DNA of 64,000 nucleotides from Microbacterium cremeum (GCF_015277855.1 NZ_CP063812.1:124001-188000), one strand, 5' to 3'. Positions 52,913 through 60,678 are shown, counted from the first letter of the stretch. The notes: a model not told the origin generated them from the sequence alone. Translations and numbers: made by a program.

Positions 52913-53323
52913 ATGACGTCGCCCGACACCCTCGAGACCACGGTCCGTGCCGACATCGCCGCCGCCGAGCGGCCGAATCGTCCGATTCGACGGATGCTGC
53001 GCCGCACGCGCGCGTGGATCGACCGGCACCCGCGACTGAAGGCCGCCTACCGCACCGGGGTCGGCGTGGTCGGCGGGACGCTCGCGATCGTCGGGCTGCT
53101 GCTCGTGCCACTACCCGGACCCGGATGGCTCGTCGTGTTCCTGGGCCTCGCCGTGCTCGGCACGGAGTTCCACTGGGCGCGCCGCACGGCGGCATGGCTC
53201 AAGCGCATGCTGGAGCGATTCTGGACCTGGTGGCGTGCGCGACGCGCGCGGCGCGCGGCAGCGCGCACACAAGCCCAGAGCGAGTCGCAGCGTCGCCACG
53301 ACCCAGCGGCGACCGCGGGGTAG
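52913..53323 (+). CDS. TIGR02611 (PGPGW) family membrane protein
   Basis: This 136-residue protein has the family signature PLPGPGWLVVFLGLAVLGTEF-like region at about 63-85, two membrane helices, and long basic termini (WTWWRARRARRAAAR). A -10-like TAGCGT lies 7 nt before the ATG. A PadR-type operator overlaps the promoter, so it probably belongs to the same regulon as the DUF4097 operon. Function unknown. Confidence 0.82.
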   Translation: MTSPDTLETTVRADIAAAERPNRPIRRMLRRTRAWIDRHPRLKAAYRTGVGVVGGTLAIVGLLLVPLPGPGWLVVFLGLAVLGTEFHWARRTAAWLKRMLERFWTWWRARRARRAAARTQAQSESQRRHDPAATAG

Positions 53324-53326
53324 GGG

Positions 53327-53524
53327 TCAGGCTTGCGAGGACGAGACGGCTGACGTCTCGTCCTCATCCTCGTCGTTGTACTCGTCGGCCCACTTGTCGA
53401 TGTACTCGTCGTTCGACTGGTGACCGAGCTCGCGCTCGAGCGCAGAGTAGTTCACGTTGTACGTGTCGTACTTCAGCTCACGGGCGATCTTGGTGTGCTT
53501 CGCCTTCTGACGGCCACGCCCCAT
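53327..53524 (-). CDS. DUF3073 family protein
   Basis: This 65-residue protein begins MGRGRQKAKHTKIARELKYD, the hallmark of DUF3073, followed by 'YSALERELGHQSNDEYIDKW' and an acidic tail (DEYNDEDEDE). The ATG at 53524 follows GAGGGGG. In Mycobacterium and other actinobacteria this gene lies beside purF-purM in opposite orientation; here an MFS gene and TIGR02611 have come between. Function unknown. Confidence 0.88.
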   Translation of the reverse strand: MGRGRQKAKHTKIARELKYDTYNVNYSALERELGHQSNDEYIDKWADEYNDEDEDETSAVSSSQA

Positions 53525-53691
53525 GCGAGACCCCCTCATAGTAGAGTCGCGGGCTATCTGCGGGCTCTCAGCCGCTGCAAACCCGGGCATTCACGAATCC
53601 GGCTTCGAACCGGTAAGAGTAGCATTCAGGATAACACGGGGCCCCGTACACCGGCGGCTCCGGGCAGCCGATGCGGGAGGAGCGGGAACAT

Positions 53692-54231
53692 ATGGCCGAC
53701 GAGGCATCCGAGACGGGGAACGACAGAGAAGACGACCGCAAACTGCACGGCGCAGTGGTCGCGTGCGTCATCCCCGGCCAGCCGCCGCGGGTGCTCAAAG
53801 AGGCCGTTCGCTACGCCAAGCTCTTCCAGGCGCCGCTGGCTGTGGTGCATGTCGATGTCACGCGCTTCGTCACGTACGAAGACCCCGACGGGTACGTCCA
53901 CTCCGCTCCGATCGACATGAACATCGCGTCGGGCGAGAACGAACTGACGCAGGTGCAGGATGCCGCGGCCGCCGCTCTTACGGACTCCGGGCTCGAGTGG
54001 AGCCTGCGCCAGCTCGTCGGTGATCCGGCGATGGCGATCAAGCACTTCGCGGACCAGATCGATGCGCGGCTGCTCGTGGTGGGCACGCGCAAGCGCGGGA
54101 TCGGGGAGTCGATCCGCGAGTTCTTCACGGGCTCGGTCGGTGCGCGGCTCGCGCATCGGCAGCACCGCCCCATCCTGATCGTTCCGCTGGGCGAGCCCGT
54201 GCCCGACGACGAGGAGATCTGGCCCGGCTGA
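53692..54231 (+). CDS. Universal stress protein (UspA family)
   Basis: This 179-residue protein has a single Usp domain with the nucleotide-binding motif GTRKRGIGESIREFFTGSVG, then 'ARLAHRQHRPILIVP'. GGGAGGAG (53675-53682) places the start at ATG 53692; the in-frame ATG at 53671 precedes this site. It is divergent from DUF3073 and separated from padR by a long hairpin. Confidence 0.88.
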   Translation: MADEASETGNDREDDRKLHGAVVACVIPGQPPRVLKEAVRYAKLFQAPLAVVHVDVTRFVTYEDPDGYVHSAPIDMNIASGENELTQVQDAAAAALTDSGLEWSLRQLVGDPAMAIKHFADQIDARLLVVGTRKRGIGESIREFFTGSVGARLAHRQHRPILIVPLGEPVPDDEEIWPG

Positions 54232-54271
54232 TCCCGCGCGCCGGCCCCTCGTCCCGACGGCCCCGCTCCCC

Positions 54272-54352
54272 CCGACCGCGAGAGTGCAACTGACGGCCGA
54301 GGGAGCGGGAACCGCCCTACCTCTCGGCCGTCAGCTGCACTCTCGCGGTCGG
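54272..54352. terminator. Very long hairpin between converging usp and padR
   Basis: Arms 54272-54301 and 54323-54352 form a 30-bp stem with one mismatch and a 21-nt loop. It lies between stops at 54231 and 54370. It is longer than a terminator needs, so RNase III processing or a mobile REP-like origin is possible. Confidence 0.75.
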
Positions 54353-54369
54353 ACGCCGCCGAAACGCGG

Positions 54370-54978
54370 TCAGCCGCGGATGTGGCGGGTGATGTCGCGG
54401 GCGATGCGGTCCAGCTCCGAGGCGAGCTCATCGACGATCGAGACGGCGAGATCGCCGCCGCGGGCGACGTGCGTGCGGAGGTCGCTGCGCACACGGGCGC
54501 GGAACTCGTTCACCGCGGCGTCGGCGCGCTGCAGCTGCTCGCGGGCGAGCACGCGGGGATCGTCGGCACGAGGCTCGTGCGGCGCCGAGGCACGCTCCTC
54601 GCGTGACGCGGCGGCGAGGTCTGCGCGGAGGCTCTTCATCGCCTCGCGCACGCTGCCGCGCACCTCGTCGGCGATGAGTCGCACCGAGTCCGCCAGGCCC
54701 GCCTCGATGCCCTCGAGCTCGCCGGCCCGGGCCTGCACCTCGGCGTGGCCGGCCGCAGTGATCGAGTAGATCGTCTTGCGGCCCTCGACGCTCTTGGTCA
54801 CGAGGCCTTCCTCTTCGAGCTTCGCCAGGCGCGGGTAGATCGTGCCCGCGCTCGGCGTGTACGTGCCGCCGGTGCGGTCCGACAGGGCCTGCATGATGTC
54901 GTAGCCGTGGCGGGGCCCCTCATCGAGCAGGTTCAGCAGGTAGAGGCGCAGATCGCCGTGAGAGAAGACGGGGGTCAT
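54370..54978 (-). CDS. PadR-family transcriptional regulator
   Basis: This 202-residue protein has a winged helix (about 8-80: 'LRLYLLNLLDEGPRHGYDIM' then 'GGTYTPSAGTIYPRLAKLEE') and an extended coiled-coil C-terminal region. ATG 54978 is set by the GAGGAG site at 54988-54993, inside the end of the upstream gene. The start lies 3 nt from the DUF4097 stop. Two CGCGATATATCGCG-type operators lie before the operon, so it should repress itself and DUF4097. Confidence 0.88.
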   Translation of the reverse strand: MTPVFSHGDLRLYLLNLLDEGPRHGYDIMQALSDRTGGTYTPSAGTIYPRLAKLEEEGLVTKSVEGRKTIYSITAAGHAEVQARAGELEGIEAGLADSVRLIADEVRGSVREAMKSLRADLAAASREERASAPHEPRADDPRVLAREQLQRADAAVNEFRARVRSDLRTHVARGGDLAVSIVDELASELDRIARDITRHIRG

Positions 54979-54980
54979 GC

Positions 54981-55907
54981 TCACCACTCCTCTTCGTCGA
55001 CGCCGGCGGCCGCGTCAGCGGGTGCCGGCTCATCGACACCGGTTGCGGCGGAGGCGGCCGTCGCGGTGTGGGCCGAGGCATCCGAGGTGCCTTCGGCGCG
55101 GCGGAGCACGGTCACGTCGCCCGACACGCTGTTGGCGCGCACGTCGGCGAAGCTGCCGCTGAGCTCGCCGGTCGACCCGGTGAAGTTGGTGAGCGGGCCG
55201 GCCCCGGTGCCCGAGCGGACGGCGCCGTCGACGAGCACGCGGCCGCTCACACTGCGGACGGCGTAGTTCGCCGGGTACCCCTTGTCGAGGCGCACCGTCG
55301 CGTTGCCGCTCACGGTGTTGAGGTTCACCGACGCGATGTCGCCGATCGAGTCGACGAGCATGGCGCCCGACACGGTGTCGATCGTGGCCTTGCGCAGAGT
55401 GCCGGTGGCCGCGACGTCGCCCGAGACGCTGTTGGCGCTCAGTGCGCCGACCAGTTCGCGCACCTGCACGTCGCCCGAGACGGCGTTGACCGTGAGGTCG
55501 CCGGCGAGGCCGTCGACGATGATGTCGCCCGAGACCGTGTTGAGGCGGGCGTCGTTGCGCAGGCCCGACACGAGCGCGCTCGCGCTGACGACGCCGAGGT
55601 TCAGTGCCACCGAGCGCGGTACTGCGACGCTGATCTCGGCCTTGGGACCGCCGGCGCCGAAGTTGCGGAACACCTCGAGGAAGTTGTCCCAGCGCAGCTG
55701 CGGGTGGTCGATCTCGACCGTGTCGCCGGTCACCTCGATGCGCAGGTCCTTGATGGTGACGCCGTGCACCTCGATGCGCGCGCCGGGCTCGTCGTGGGCG
55801 ATGACGTCGATCTGGCCTCCGACGAGGCCGATCTTGAGCGAGCGCACATCCTCGATGTCGATGACGCGTGTCTCGCCCGGGTGGATGATCCACTTCTCCA
55901 GGGTCAT
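54981..55907 (-). CDS. DUF4097 beta-strand-repeat protein
   Basis: This 308-residue protein has about seven xxVSGxx repeats (NTVSGDI, NAVSGDV, NSVSGDV, DTVSGAM, NTVSGNA, RSVSGRV, NSVSGDV) at about 125-280, which form a beta-helix-like stack. The C-terminus is an Ala/Asp/Glu-rich tail. No signal peptide or membrane segment is seen. The family is often paired with PadR regulators and envelope-stress systems; the function is unknown. Confidence 0.85.
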   Translation of the reverse strand: MTLEKWIIHPGETRVIDIEDVRSLKIGLVGGQIDVIAHDEPGARIEVHGVTIKDLRIEVTGDTVEIDHPQLRWDNFLEVFRNFGAGGPKAEISVAVPRSVALNLGVVSASALVSGLRNDARLNTVSGDIIVDGLAGDLTVNAVSGDVQVRELVGALSANSVSGDVAATGTLRKATIDTVSGAMLVDSIGDIASVNLNTVSGNATVRLDKGYPANYAVRSVSGRVLVDGAVRSGTGAGPLTNFTGSTGELSGSFADVRANSVSGDVTVLRRAEGTSDASAHTATAASAATGVDEPAPADAAAGVDEEEW

Positions 55908-55942
55908 GGCTTGGTTCTCCCGTTGTCTTGCGAGGGTCGATT

Positions 55943-55956
55943 CGCGATATATCGCG
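55943..55956. promoter_or_regulatory. PadR-type operator, promoter-proximal site
   Basis: CGCGATATATCGCG, a perfect palindrome, 36 nt before the DUF4097 start and next to a minus-strand -10-like TATACG (55955-55960). Confidence 0.8.
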
Positions 55957-55970
55957 TATAGAGAGGGTAA

Positions 55971-55984
55971 CACGATATATCGCG
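55971..55984. promoter_or_regulatory. PadR-type operator, distal site
   Basis: CACGATATATCGCG, centre 28 bp from the proximal site, so the two lie on nearly opposite to similar helix faces depending on twist. Confidence 0.8.
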
Positions 55985-56013
55985 AGTGCGCCACTGCTGA
56001 GACAAAACTGAGC

Positions 56014-56044
56014 TTGACCTTGACGCGACGTCAACCTCTAGCGT
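56014..56044 (+). promoter_or_regulatory. MerR-type promoter with 19-bp spacer
   Basis: TTGACC (56014-56019), a 19-nt spacer and TAGCGT (56039-56044). The dyad TTGAC-GCGAC-GTCAA (56020-56034) fills the spacer. An overlong spacer with a central dyad is the mark of MerR-activated promoters. Confidence 0.75.
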
Positions 56045-56080
56045 GGAGCACGCGACGCGAACGACACGAGAGGAGGCGTC

Positions 56081-56902
56081 ATGGACCACGATCGCGAATG
56101 GTCGATCCAGCACATCGCCAAGCTCGCCGGCACCACCAGCCGGACGCTTCGCCACTACGACGACATCGGCCTGCTCGCACCGTCGAGCATCGGTCACAAC
56201 GGCTACCGCTACTACGACCGGGCGGCGCTCGTGCGTCTGCAGCGCATCCTGCTGCTGCGCGAGCTCGGTCTCGGCCTGCCCCAGATCGCAGAGGCGCTCG
56301 ACCGCGAGCCCGCCGGCTCGAATGGCCGGGAGCGGGGCACGTCGAGATCATCCGAAGCCCGCGCGCTCGAGACCCACCTGGTGTGGCTGCGGCAGGAGCA
56401 GGAGCGGCTGGCGCGCCAGATCGCGTCGGTCGAGAACACCATCACGGCACTGAGAGGAGGTGAAGAACTGATGGCAGAGAACATGTTCGACGGTTTCGAC
56501 CACACCCAGTACAGGGAGGAGGTCGAGCAGCGCTGGGGCACGAAGGCCTACGCCGACAGCGACCGCTGGTGGCGCTCGATGAGCGCCGACGAGAAGGCCG
56601 CGTGGCAGCAGCGGGTGTCCGACCTCGGTCGCGATTGGATCGCGGCCGCCGAGGCGGGCGTCGCCCCCGACAGCGACGAGGCGCAGGCGCTGGCCAAGCG
56701 CCATGTCGAGTGGCTCACGGGCGTGCCCGGCACACCCGCCGCCGCCCCCGGCGGCGACGTCAAGGGCTACGTCATCGGCCTCGGCGAGATGTACGTGGCC
56801 GACCCGCGCTTCGGCGCGAACTACGCGACGAGCCAGGGCGGCACCGCCGGTGCCGAGTTCGTGCGCGACGCGCTGCGCGTGTACGCAGAGGCGAACCTCT
56901 AG
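56081..56902 (+). CDS. MerR-family regulator with TipAS drug-sensing domain
   Basis: This 273-residue regulator has a MerR winged helix (about 8-78: 'IQHIAKLAGTTSRTLRHYDD' then IGLLAPSSIGHNGYRYYD), a coiled coil (about 90-125) and a TipAS-type C-terminal domain (about 145-265, with 'MFDGFDHTQYREEVEQRWG'). TipA-type proteins bind thiopeptide and other drugs and activate resistance genes. GAGGAGG precedes the ATG. The promoter has MerR-type geometry, so it is probably autoactivated. No efflux pump gene is directly adjacent. Confidence 0.88.
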   Translation: MDHDREWSIQHIAKLAGTTSRTLRHYDDIGLLAPSSIGHNGYRYYDRAALVRLQRILLLRELGLGLPQIAEALDREPAGSNGRERGTSRSSEARALETHLVWLRQEQERLARQIASVENTITALRGGEELMAENMFDGFDHTQYREEVEQRWGTKAYADSDRWWRSMSADEKAAWQQRVSDLGRDWIAAAEAGVAPDSDEAQALAKRHVEWLTGVPGTPAAAPGGDVKGYVIGLGEMYVADPRFGANYATSQGGTAGAEFVRDALRVYAEANL

Positions 56903-56905
56903 AGC

Positions 56906-56943
56906 CACGGATGCCGCGACCCGGTCGGGTCGCGGCATCCGTG
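56906..56943. terminator. Terminator hairpin between converging genes
   Basis: An 18-bp perfect stem (56906-56923 with 56926-56943), 2-nt loop, starts 4 nt past the MerR gene stop and ends 23 nt before the stop of the small hydrophobic gene. It serves both directions. Confidence 0.75.
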
Positions 56944-56965
56944 CTCTCCGGCAGGCGGCGTGTCG

Positions 56966-57130
56966 TCAGGTGTTGCGACTGCCGCTGATGACCCGGAAGA
57001 GGAACGCGATGAGCGCGATGACTCCGACGATGAGCGCGACCCACAGCAGCCAGCTCAGCGCCGAGTTGAGGCCGCCGACGATCGCAAGGATGATCGCGAC
57101 GACGATGATGATGATCAGGGCGAGGTTCAT
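56966..57130 (-). CDS. Small two-helix hydrophobic protein
   Basis: The protein has 54 residues: an Ile-rich helix (3-20), a short SALSWLL turn, a second helix (30-46) and a basic tail FRVISGSRNT. AAGGAG precedes the ATG. It resembles 16523-16681 in layout. Function unknown. Confidence 0.65.
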   Translation of the reverse strand: MNLALIIIIVVAIILAIVGGLNSALSWLLWVALIVGVIALIAFLFRVISGSRNT

Positions 57131-57355
57131 AGGAGTCACTCCTTCTGTGTCGTCGATGCACGGGAGCGCATCGGGTGCCTCGTGGGCACATTCCGAGAGT
57201 GGCACCAGCGGGGGTGCGGTCGTAGGGGCTTGACGCGCTTCCCGCGGCGGTGATAGCTGCGCGAGGCCCGCTTTCTGCCGGAGCGGTGGATAATCGCGCC
57301 CCGCCGCCGTGTCAAGCCCCGTGATCGGCCTGTCCCGCCGCCGTAGCGTCGCGGC

Positions 57356-58243
57356 ATGAGCACATCCGCGCCGACCGATCCGACCGACAAGCACCACGCC
57401 GGCGGGTTCCCCTCGCAGGAGCAGGACCAGCCCGGCCTCACCGACGAGATGCGGCCGACACCGGACCACGGCGAACGCACCTACCAGGGTTCGCTGCGGC
57501 TGAGCGAGCGCCGTGCGCTGATCACCGGCGGCGATTCCGGCATCGGCCGCGCGGTGGCGATCGCGTTCGCCCGCGAGGGCGCCGACGTCGCGCTCACGCA
57601 CATGCCGGAGGAGCAGGAAGACGCGGACGAGACCGTCCGCTGGGTGAGCGAGGCGGGCGTCAGGTCGCTGCCGCTGGCCGGCGATCTGCGCGAAGAGGCG
57701 TTCTGCGCCGAGATCGTGGAGCGCACCGTGGCCGAACTCGGCGGACTCGACATCCTGGTGCTGAACGCGGCCTACCAGAAGGACCGCGACGGCATCGACC
57801 GGCTCGAGACGGCGGAGCTCGACCGCGTCTTCCGCACGAACCTGTACGCACAGCTGTTCACCGCGCGGGCGGCGGTCCCGCACCTGAACCCCGGTGCCTC
57901 GATCATCGTGACGACGTCGATCCAGGCGTTCAACCCGTCGCCGGGTCTCCTCGACTACGCGATGACGAAGGCGGCGCAGGTGGCGTTCGTGAAGGCGCTC
58001 GCGCAGGAGCTCGGGCCGAAGGGCATCCGGGTGAACGGCGTCGCGCCCGGACCCATCTGGACACCGCTCATCCCGGGGACCGGCTGGGACGCCGACCGGC
58101 TCGAGTCGTTCGGCCAGGACACCCCGATCGGCCGTGCCGGACAGCCTGCCGAGCTCGCCGGAGCCTACGTGTACCTCGCCGGCGAGGAGGCGTCGTACAC
58201 GTCCGGCGCCATCCTCCCAGTGACCGGAGGCAAGGGACTGTGA
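57356..58243 (+). CDS. Short-chain dehydrogenase/reductase, YghA/GSP39-like
   Basis: This 295-residue classical SDR oxidoreductase has an N-terminal extension ('DKHHAGGFPSQEQDQPGLTD') typical of the YghA/general-stress-39 group. The cofactor motif TGGDSGIG is at about 57-64, the Asn in LVLNAAY, Ser in TTSIQ and Tyr/Lys in DYAMTK. A -10-like TAGCGT (57344-57349) is 6 nt before the ATG. Substrate unknown; relatives are stress-induced. Confidence 0.88.
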   Translation: MSTSAPTDPTDKHHAGGFPSQEQDQPGLTDEMRPTPDHGERTYQGSLRLSERRALITGGDSGIGRAVAIAFAREGADVALTHMPEEQEDADETVRWVSEAGVRSLPLAGDLREEAFCAEIVERTVAELGGLDILVLNAAYQKDRDGIDRLETAELDRVFRTNLYAQLFTARAAVPHLNPGASIIVTTSIQAFNPSPGLLDYAMTKAAQVAFVKALAQELGPKGIRVNGVAPGPIWTPLIPGTGWDADRLESFGQDTPIGRAGQPAELAGAYVYLAGEEASYTSGAILPVTGGKGL

Positions 58244-58300
58244 CGGCAGAGCGGGATCGATGACGTCCGTGAACGCGGACGACGACGGAAGGAGCAGCGC

Positions 58301-58567
58301 ATGCCCAAGGGACGCGGGTCGAATCTCAAGGACCGCGAGCTGTACGAAGAGCTGCGAGAGGACGGGGCTTCCAAAGAGAAGGCGGCGCGCATCTCGAACG
58401 CGGCCGCGAGCCAGGGGCGCAAGAAGGTCGGCAGCCGCGGCGGCAGCGCCAAGGACTACGACGACCGCACCGTGCCCGAGCTGCGCAAACGCGCGAAGGA
58501 ACTCGGCCTCACGGGATACTCGAGCAAGAACAAGTCCGAGCTCATCTCGATGCTGCGCAACCACTGA
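58301..58567 (+). CDS. Small basic protein with Rho N-terminal-like (SAP) domain
   Basis: This 88-residue protein starts MPKGRGSNLKDRELYEELRE, is rich in Lys and Arg in the middle, and ends with a SAP-like Rho N-terminal motif, 'TVPELRKRAKELGLTGYSSK' then NKSELISMLRNH. It is probably a DNA- or RNA-binding protein. GAAGGAG precedes the ATG. It stands 57 nt after the SDR gene and 46 nt before the topoisomerase pseudogene. Confidence 0.8.
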   Translation: MPKGRGSNLKDRELYEELREDGASKEKAARISNAAASQGRKKVGSRGGSAKDYDDRTVPELRKRAKELGLTGYSSKNKSELISMLRNH

Positions 58568-58613
58568 GCGGACGCCGCGCACCGGCATCCGGGCTCGTCG
58601 AAGGGGGTGACGG

Positions 58614-59590
58614 ATGCCGCGACTCGCGCGCGTGCGCCCCCACCACGATCCCGGGTTCCGGCGCGTGCGTGCGGGCTCCGGATTCCGCTACCTCGATGCG
58701 AAGGGGCGCAGCCCCGGCGCCGGGCACGTCGATCGCATCCACGCGCTGGTGATCCCGCCGGCGTGGGAGGACGTCTGGATCAGCGCCCGCCCCGACGGGC
58801 ACATCCAGGCGGTCGGCACCGATGACGCCGGACGCCGCCAGTACCTCTACCACCCGCAGTGGACGGCCGGCCGCGACCGGGGCAAGTTCGCGCGGGCGCT
58901 CGCGCTCGCCGAGACGCTGCCGCGCGCCCGCGCCGCGTCACCACGTCGCTGCGGCGCGGCGCGCTCGATCGCGAGCGGGTGCTGGCGGTGTCGTTCCGCC
59001 TGCTCGATCAGGCGGCTCCGCGCATCGGGTCCGAGCGCTACCTCGCCGCGCACGGCAGCCGGGGCCTGACGACCCTGCAGCGACGGGATGCCTCGGTGCA
59101 GGGTTCCGTGGTCACCCTGTCGTTCCCCGGCAAGAGCGGCAAGCGGCAGCTGATCGAGATCGACGACGCCGACCTCGCCGAGGTCGTCGCGCTGCTGGCC
59201 GCCGGCCGGCCGCGGTCGGCGCTGCTCGCGTGGGAGCGGGGGCGACGGCGGGTGGCGCTGACGCCGGCCGAGGTGAACGCCTTCGTGCGGGCGCTCACCG
59301 GCGGGTCGTTCACCGCGAAGGACTTCCGGACGCTGCGCGGGACGATCCTCGCGGCCGAGGCGCTCGCACGCATCGGCACGGTCGACACCGCGCGCGACCG
59401 CAAGCGCGCCGAGCAGCTGGCGGTGCGCGCCACCGCCGAGGCGCTCGGCAACACGCCCGCGGTCGCGCGGGGGTCTTACATCGACCCGCGGGTGTTCGCG
59501 CGATACCGCGACGGTCATCTGCTCGACCTGTCGATCTCGCCCGAGTCGGCGATCCGCGCGCTGCTGCGCCCCGGAACCTCCGGCCGCTGA
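58614..59590 (+). pseudogene. DNA topoisomerase IB, disrupted by a -1 frameshift
   Basis: Two halves in different frames together make a normal 325-residue bacterial topoisomerase IB. The first (from ATG 58614, with GAAGGGGGTG) has 'FRYLDAKGRSPGAGHVDRIH', 'LVIPPAWEDVWI' and 'QYLYHPQWTAGRDRGKF'. The second (to 59590) has RRVTTSLRRGALDRERVLAV, 'KDFRTLRGTILAAEAL' and the catalytic-Tyr region GSYIDPRVFARY. One base is missing in the GC run at about 58926-58936; left alone, the first frame stops at 59069. A sequencing error is as likely as a real lesion. Confidence 0.85.
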
Positions 59591-59619
59591 CCGCTTCGGC
59601 GCGTTCGTCTCGCTTCGGC

Positions 59620-59742
59620 GCGTTTCGTCTCGCTTCGCTCGCTCAACGACCGGAAGCGCGGTTCGGGGGGGAGAGAGAGGAGCCCGCCCGCGCGACGGCC
59701 CCTCCGGTCGTTGCGCGAGCGAGGGACGAGCGAGACGAAACG
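59620..59742. repeat. Inverted pair of the 'cggtcgttgagcgagcg' repeat
   Basis: Left arm 59620-59653 and right arm 59704-59742 (with a gcg variant) flank a 50-nt purine-rich loop. They lie between the topoisomerase pseudogene and the fluoride channel genes. The right arm ends 16 nt before the crcB promoter element. Confidence 0.75.
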
Positions 59743-59770
59743 CCGTTCGGGAGCCGGGTACCGTGAATCC

Positions 59771-60184
59771 ATGCCCCAGCCGATCGACGCCCGCGTGCTC
59801 GCGTACGTGGCGGCCGGCGGGACGATCGGGGTCCTCGCCCGCGCGGCGATCGTCGCGCCGCTGGGCGACGCCGCCGTCGTGCCCTGGGTCACCCTCGCCG
59901 TCAACGCGACGGGGTCGCTGCTGCTCGGCATCGTCGTCGGCTGGCTCGACGATCGGCGCCCGCGCGCTCGCGCGTTCCTCGGCACGGGGGTGCTGGGCGG
60001 GTTCACCACCTACAGCGCGTTCGCGGTCGAGACGGCGCTGTGGCTCTCGACGCCGGTGCTCGCGGTCGGGCTGGCCGCGGCATCCGTCGTCGGCGGAGTC
60101 GCCGCCGCGATCGTCGGGCTCTTCATCGGGCGCCGGATCGTGGACCGCCCGGGCGAGGTCGAGCCGCCGGAGACCGCCGAATGA
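59771..60184 (+). CDS. crcB1: Fluoride channel subunit CrcB (first of pair)
   Basis: This 137-residue four-helix Fluc protein has the pore-lining Asn in LAVNATGSLLLG and the Na+/Phe-box motif GGFTTYSAFAVET. It exports fluoride as a dual-topology dimer. A -10-like TACCGT (59759-59764) is 6 nt before ATG 59771, so the mRNA is probably leaderless and a fluoride riboswitch cannot fit. It overlaps the second subunit gene (ATGA). Confidence 0.92.
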   Translation: MPQPIDARVLAYVAAGGTIGVLARAAIVAPLGDAAVVPWVTLAVNATGSLLLGIVVGWLDDRRPRARAFLGTGVLGGFTTYSAFAVETALWLSTPVLAVGLAAASVVGGVAAAIVGLFIGRRIVDRPGEVEPPETAE

Positions 60185-60567
60185 ACGGGTGGCCGATGCT
60201 CGTCGTCGCCGTGTCGGGCGGCCTCGGTGCAGCGTTGCGGTACGTCGTCGACCGCGTCTTCGCGCCGCGGGAGGGCGGGCGGTTCCCGGTCGGGATCCTC
60301 GTGGTGAACGTCTCGGGGTCCTTCGCGCTCGGAGTGCTCACCGCGCTCGGCGCGATCGTCGCGCCCGAGCTCGCGCTCGCCGTGGGCATGGGGCTGCTCG
60401 GCGGCTACACGACCTTCAGCACCGTGTCGGTCGAGACGGTGCTGCTCGCGCAACGACGGCGATGGCGGGATGCCGCGCTCAACCTGTTCGGCACGTTCGC
60501 GCTCGCCGTCGTCGGCGCCGGGGCCGGGCTGCTGCTCGGCGGCTGGATCGCGGGCGCGGCCGGATGA
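60181..60567 (+). CDS. crcB2: Fluoride channel subunit CrcB (second of pair)
   Basis: This 128-residue four-helix Fluc protein has VVNVSGSFALGVL and GGYTTFSTVSVET. The 4-nt overlap with the first gene and clear divergence between the two suggest an obligate heterodimer with opposite topologies, as in other Gram-positive crcB pairs. Confidence 0.92.
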   Translation: MNGWPMLVVAVSGGLGAALRYVVDRVFAPREGGRFPVGILVVNVSGSFALGVLTALGAIVAPELALAVGMGLLGGYTTFSTVSVETVLLAQRRRWRDAALNLFGTFALAVVGAGAGLLLGGWIAGAAG

Positions 60568-60620
60568 GAACCGCATGAAATACTGAAGCCGATACATCCC
60601 CGTATCCGCGCGGGCGCCGT

Positions 60621-60678
60621 CCCGCCGCCGGATCGAGTGCGGAAGGCGACGTCGTCGACCCCGTATCGAGATCATCCG
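60621..60678 (+). repeat. Dispersed repeat copy 3, upstream of the RND gene
   Basis: It shares ccgccggatcgagtgc and cgtatcgagatcatccg with copies 1 and 2 at 17946 and 18607, with a diverged middle. It ends 28 nt before the RND start codon. Confidence 0.75.

Noticed and set aside
58914-58945. Programmed -1 frameshift in topoisomerase IB
   Set aside because: No slippery heptamer such as A AAA AAG and no pseudoknot-like element downstream; the family is not known to use frameshifting. A lesion or sequencing error is simpler.
59653-59771. Fluoride riboswitch before crcB
   Set aside because: The -10-like element lies 6 nt before the start codon, leaving no leader; upstream DNA is a REP-like repeat without the fluoride aptamer core.
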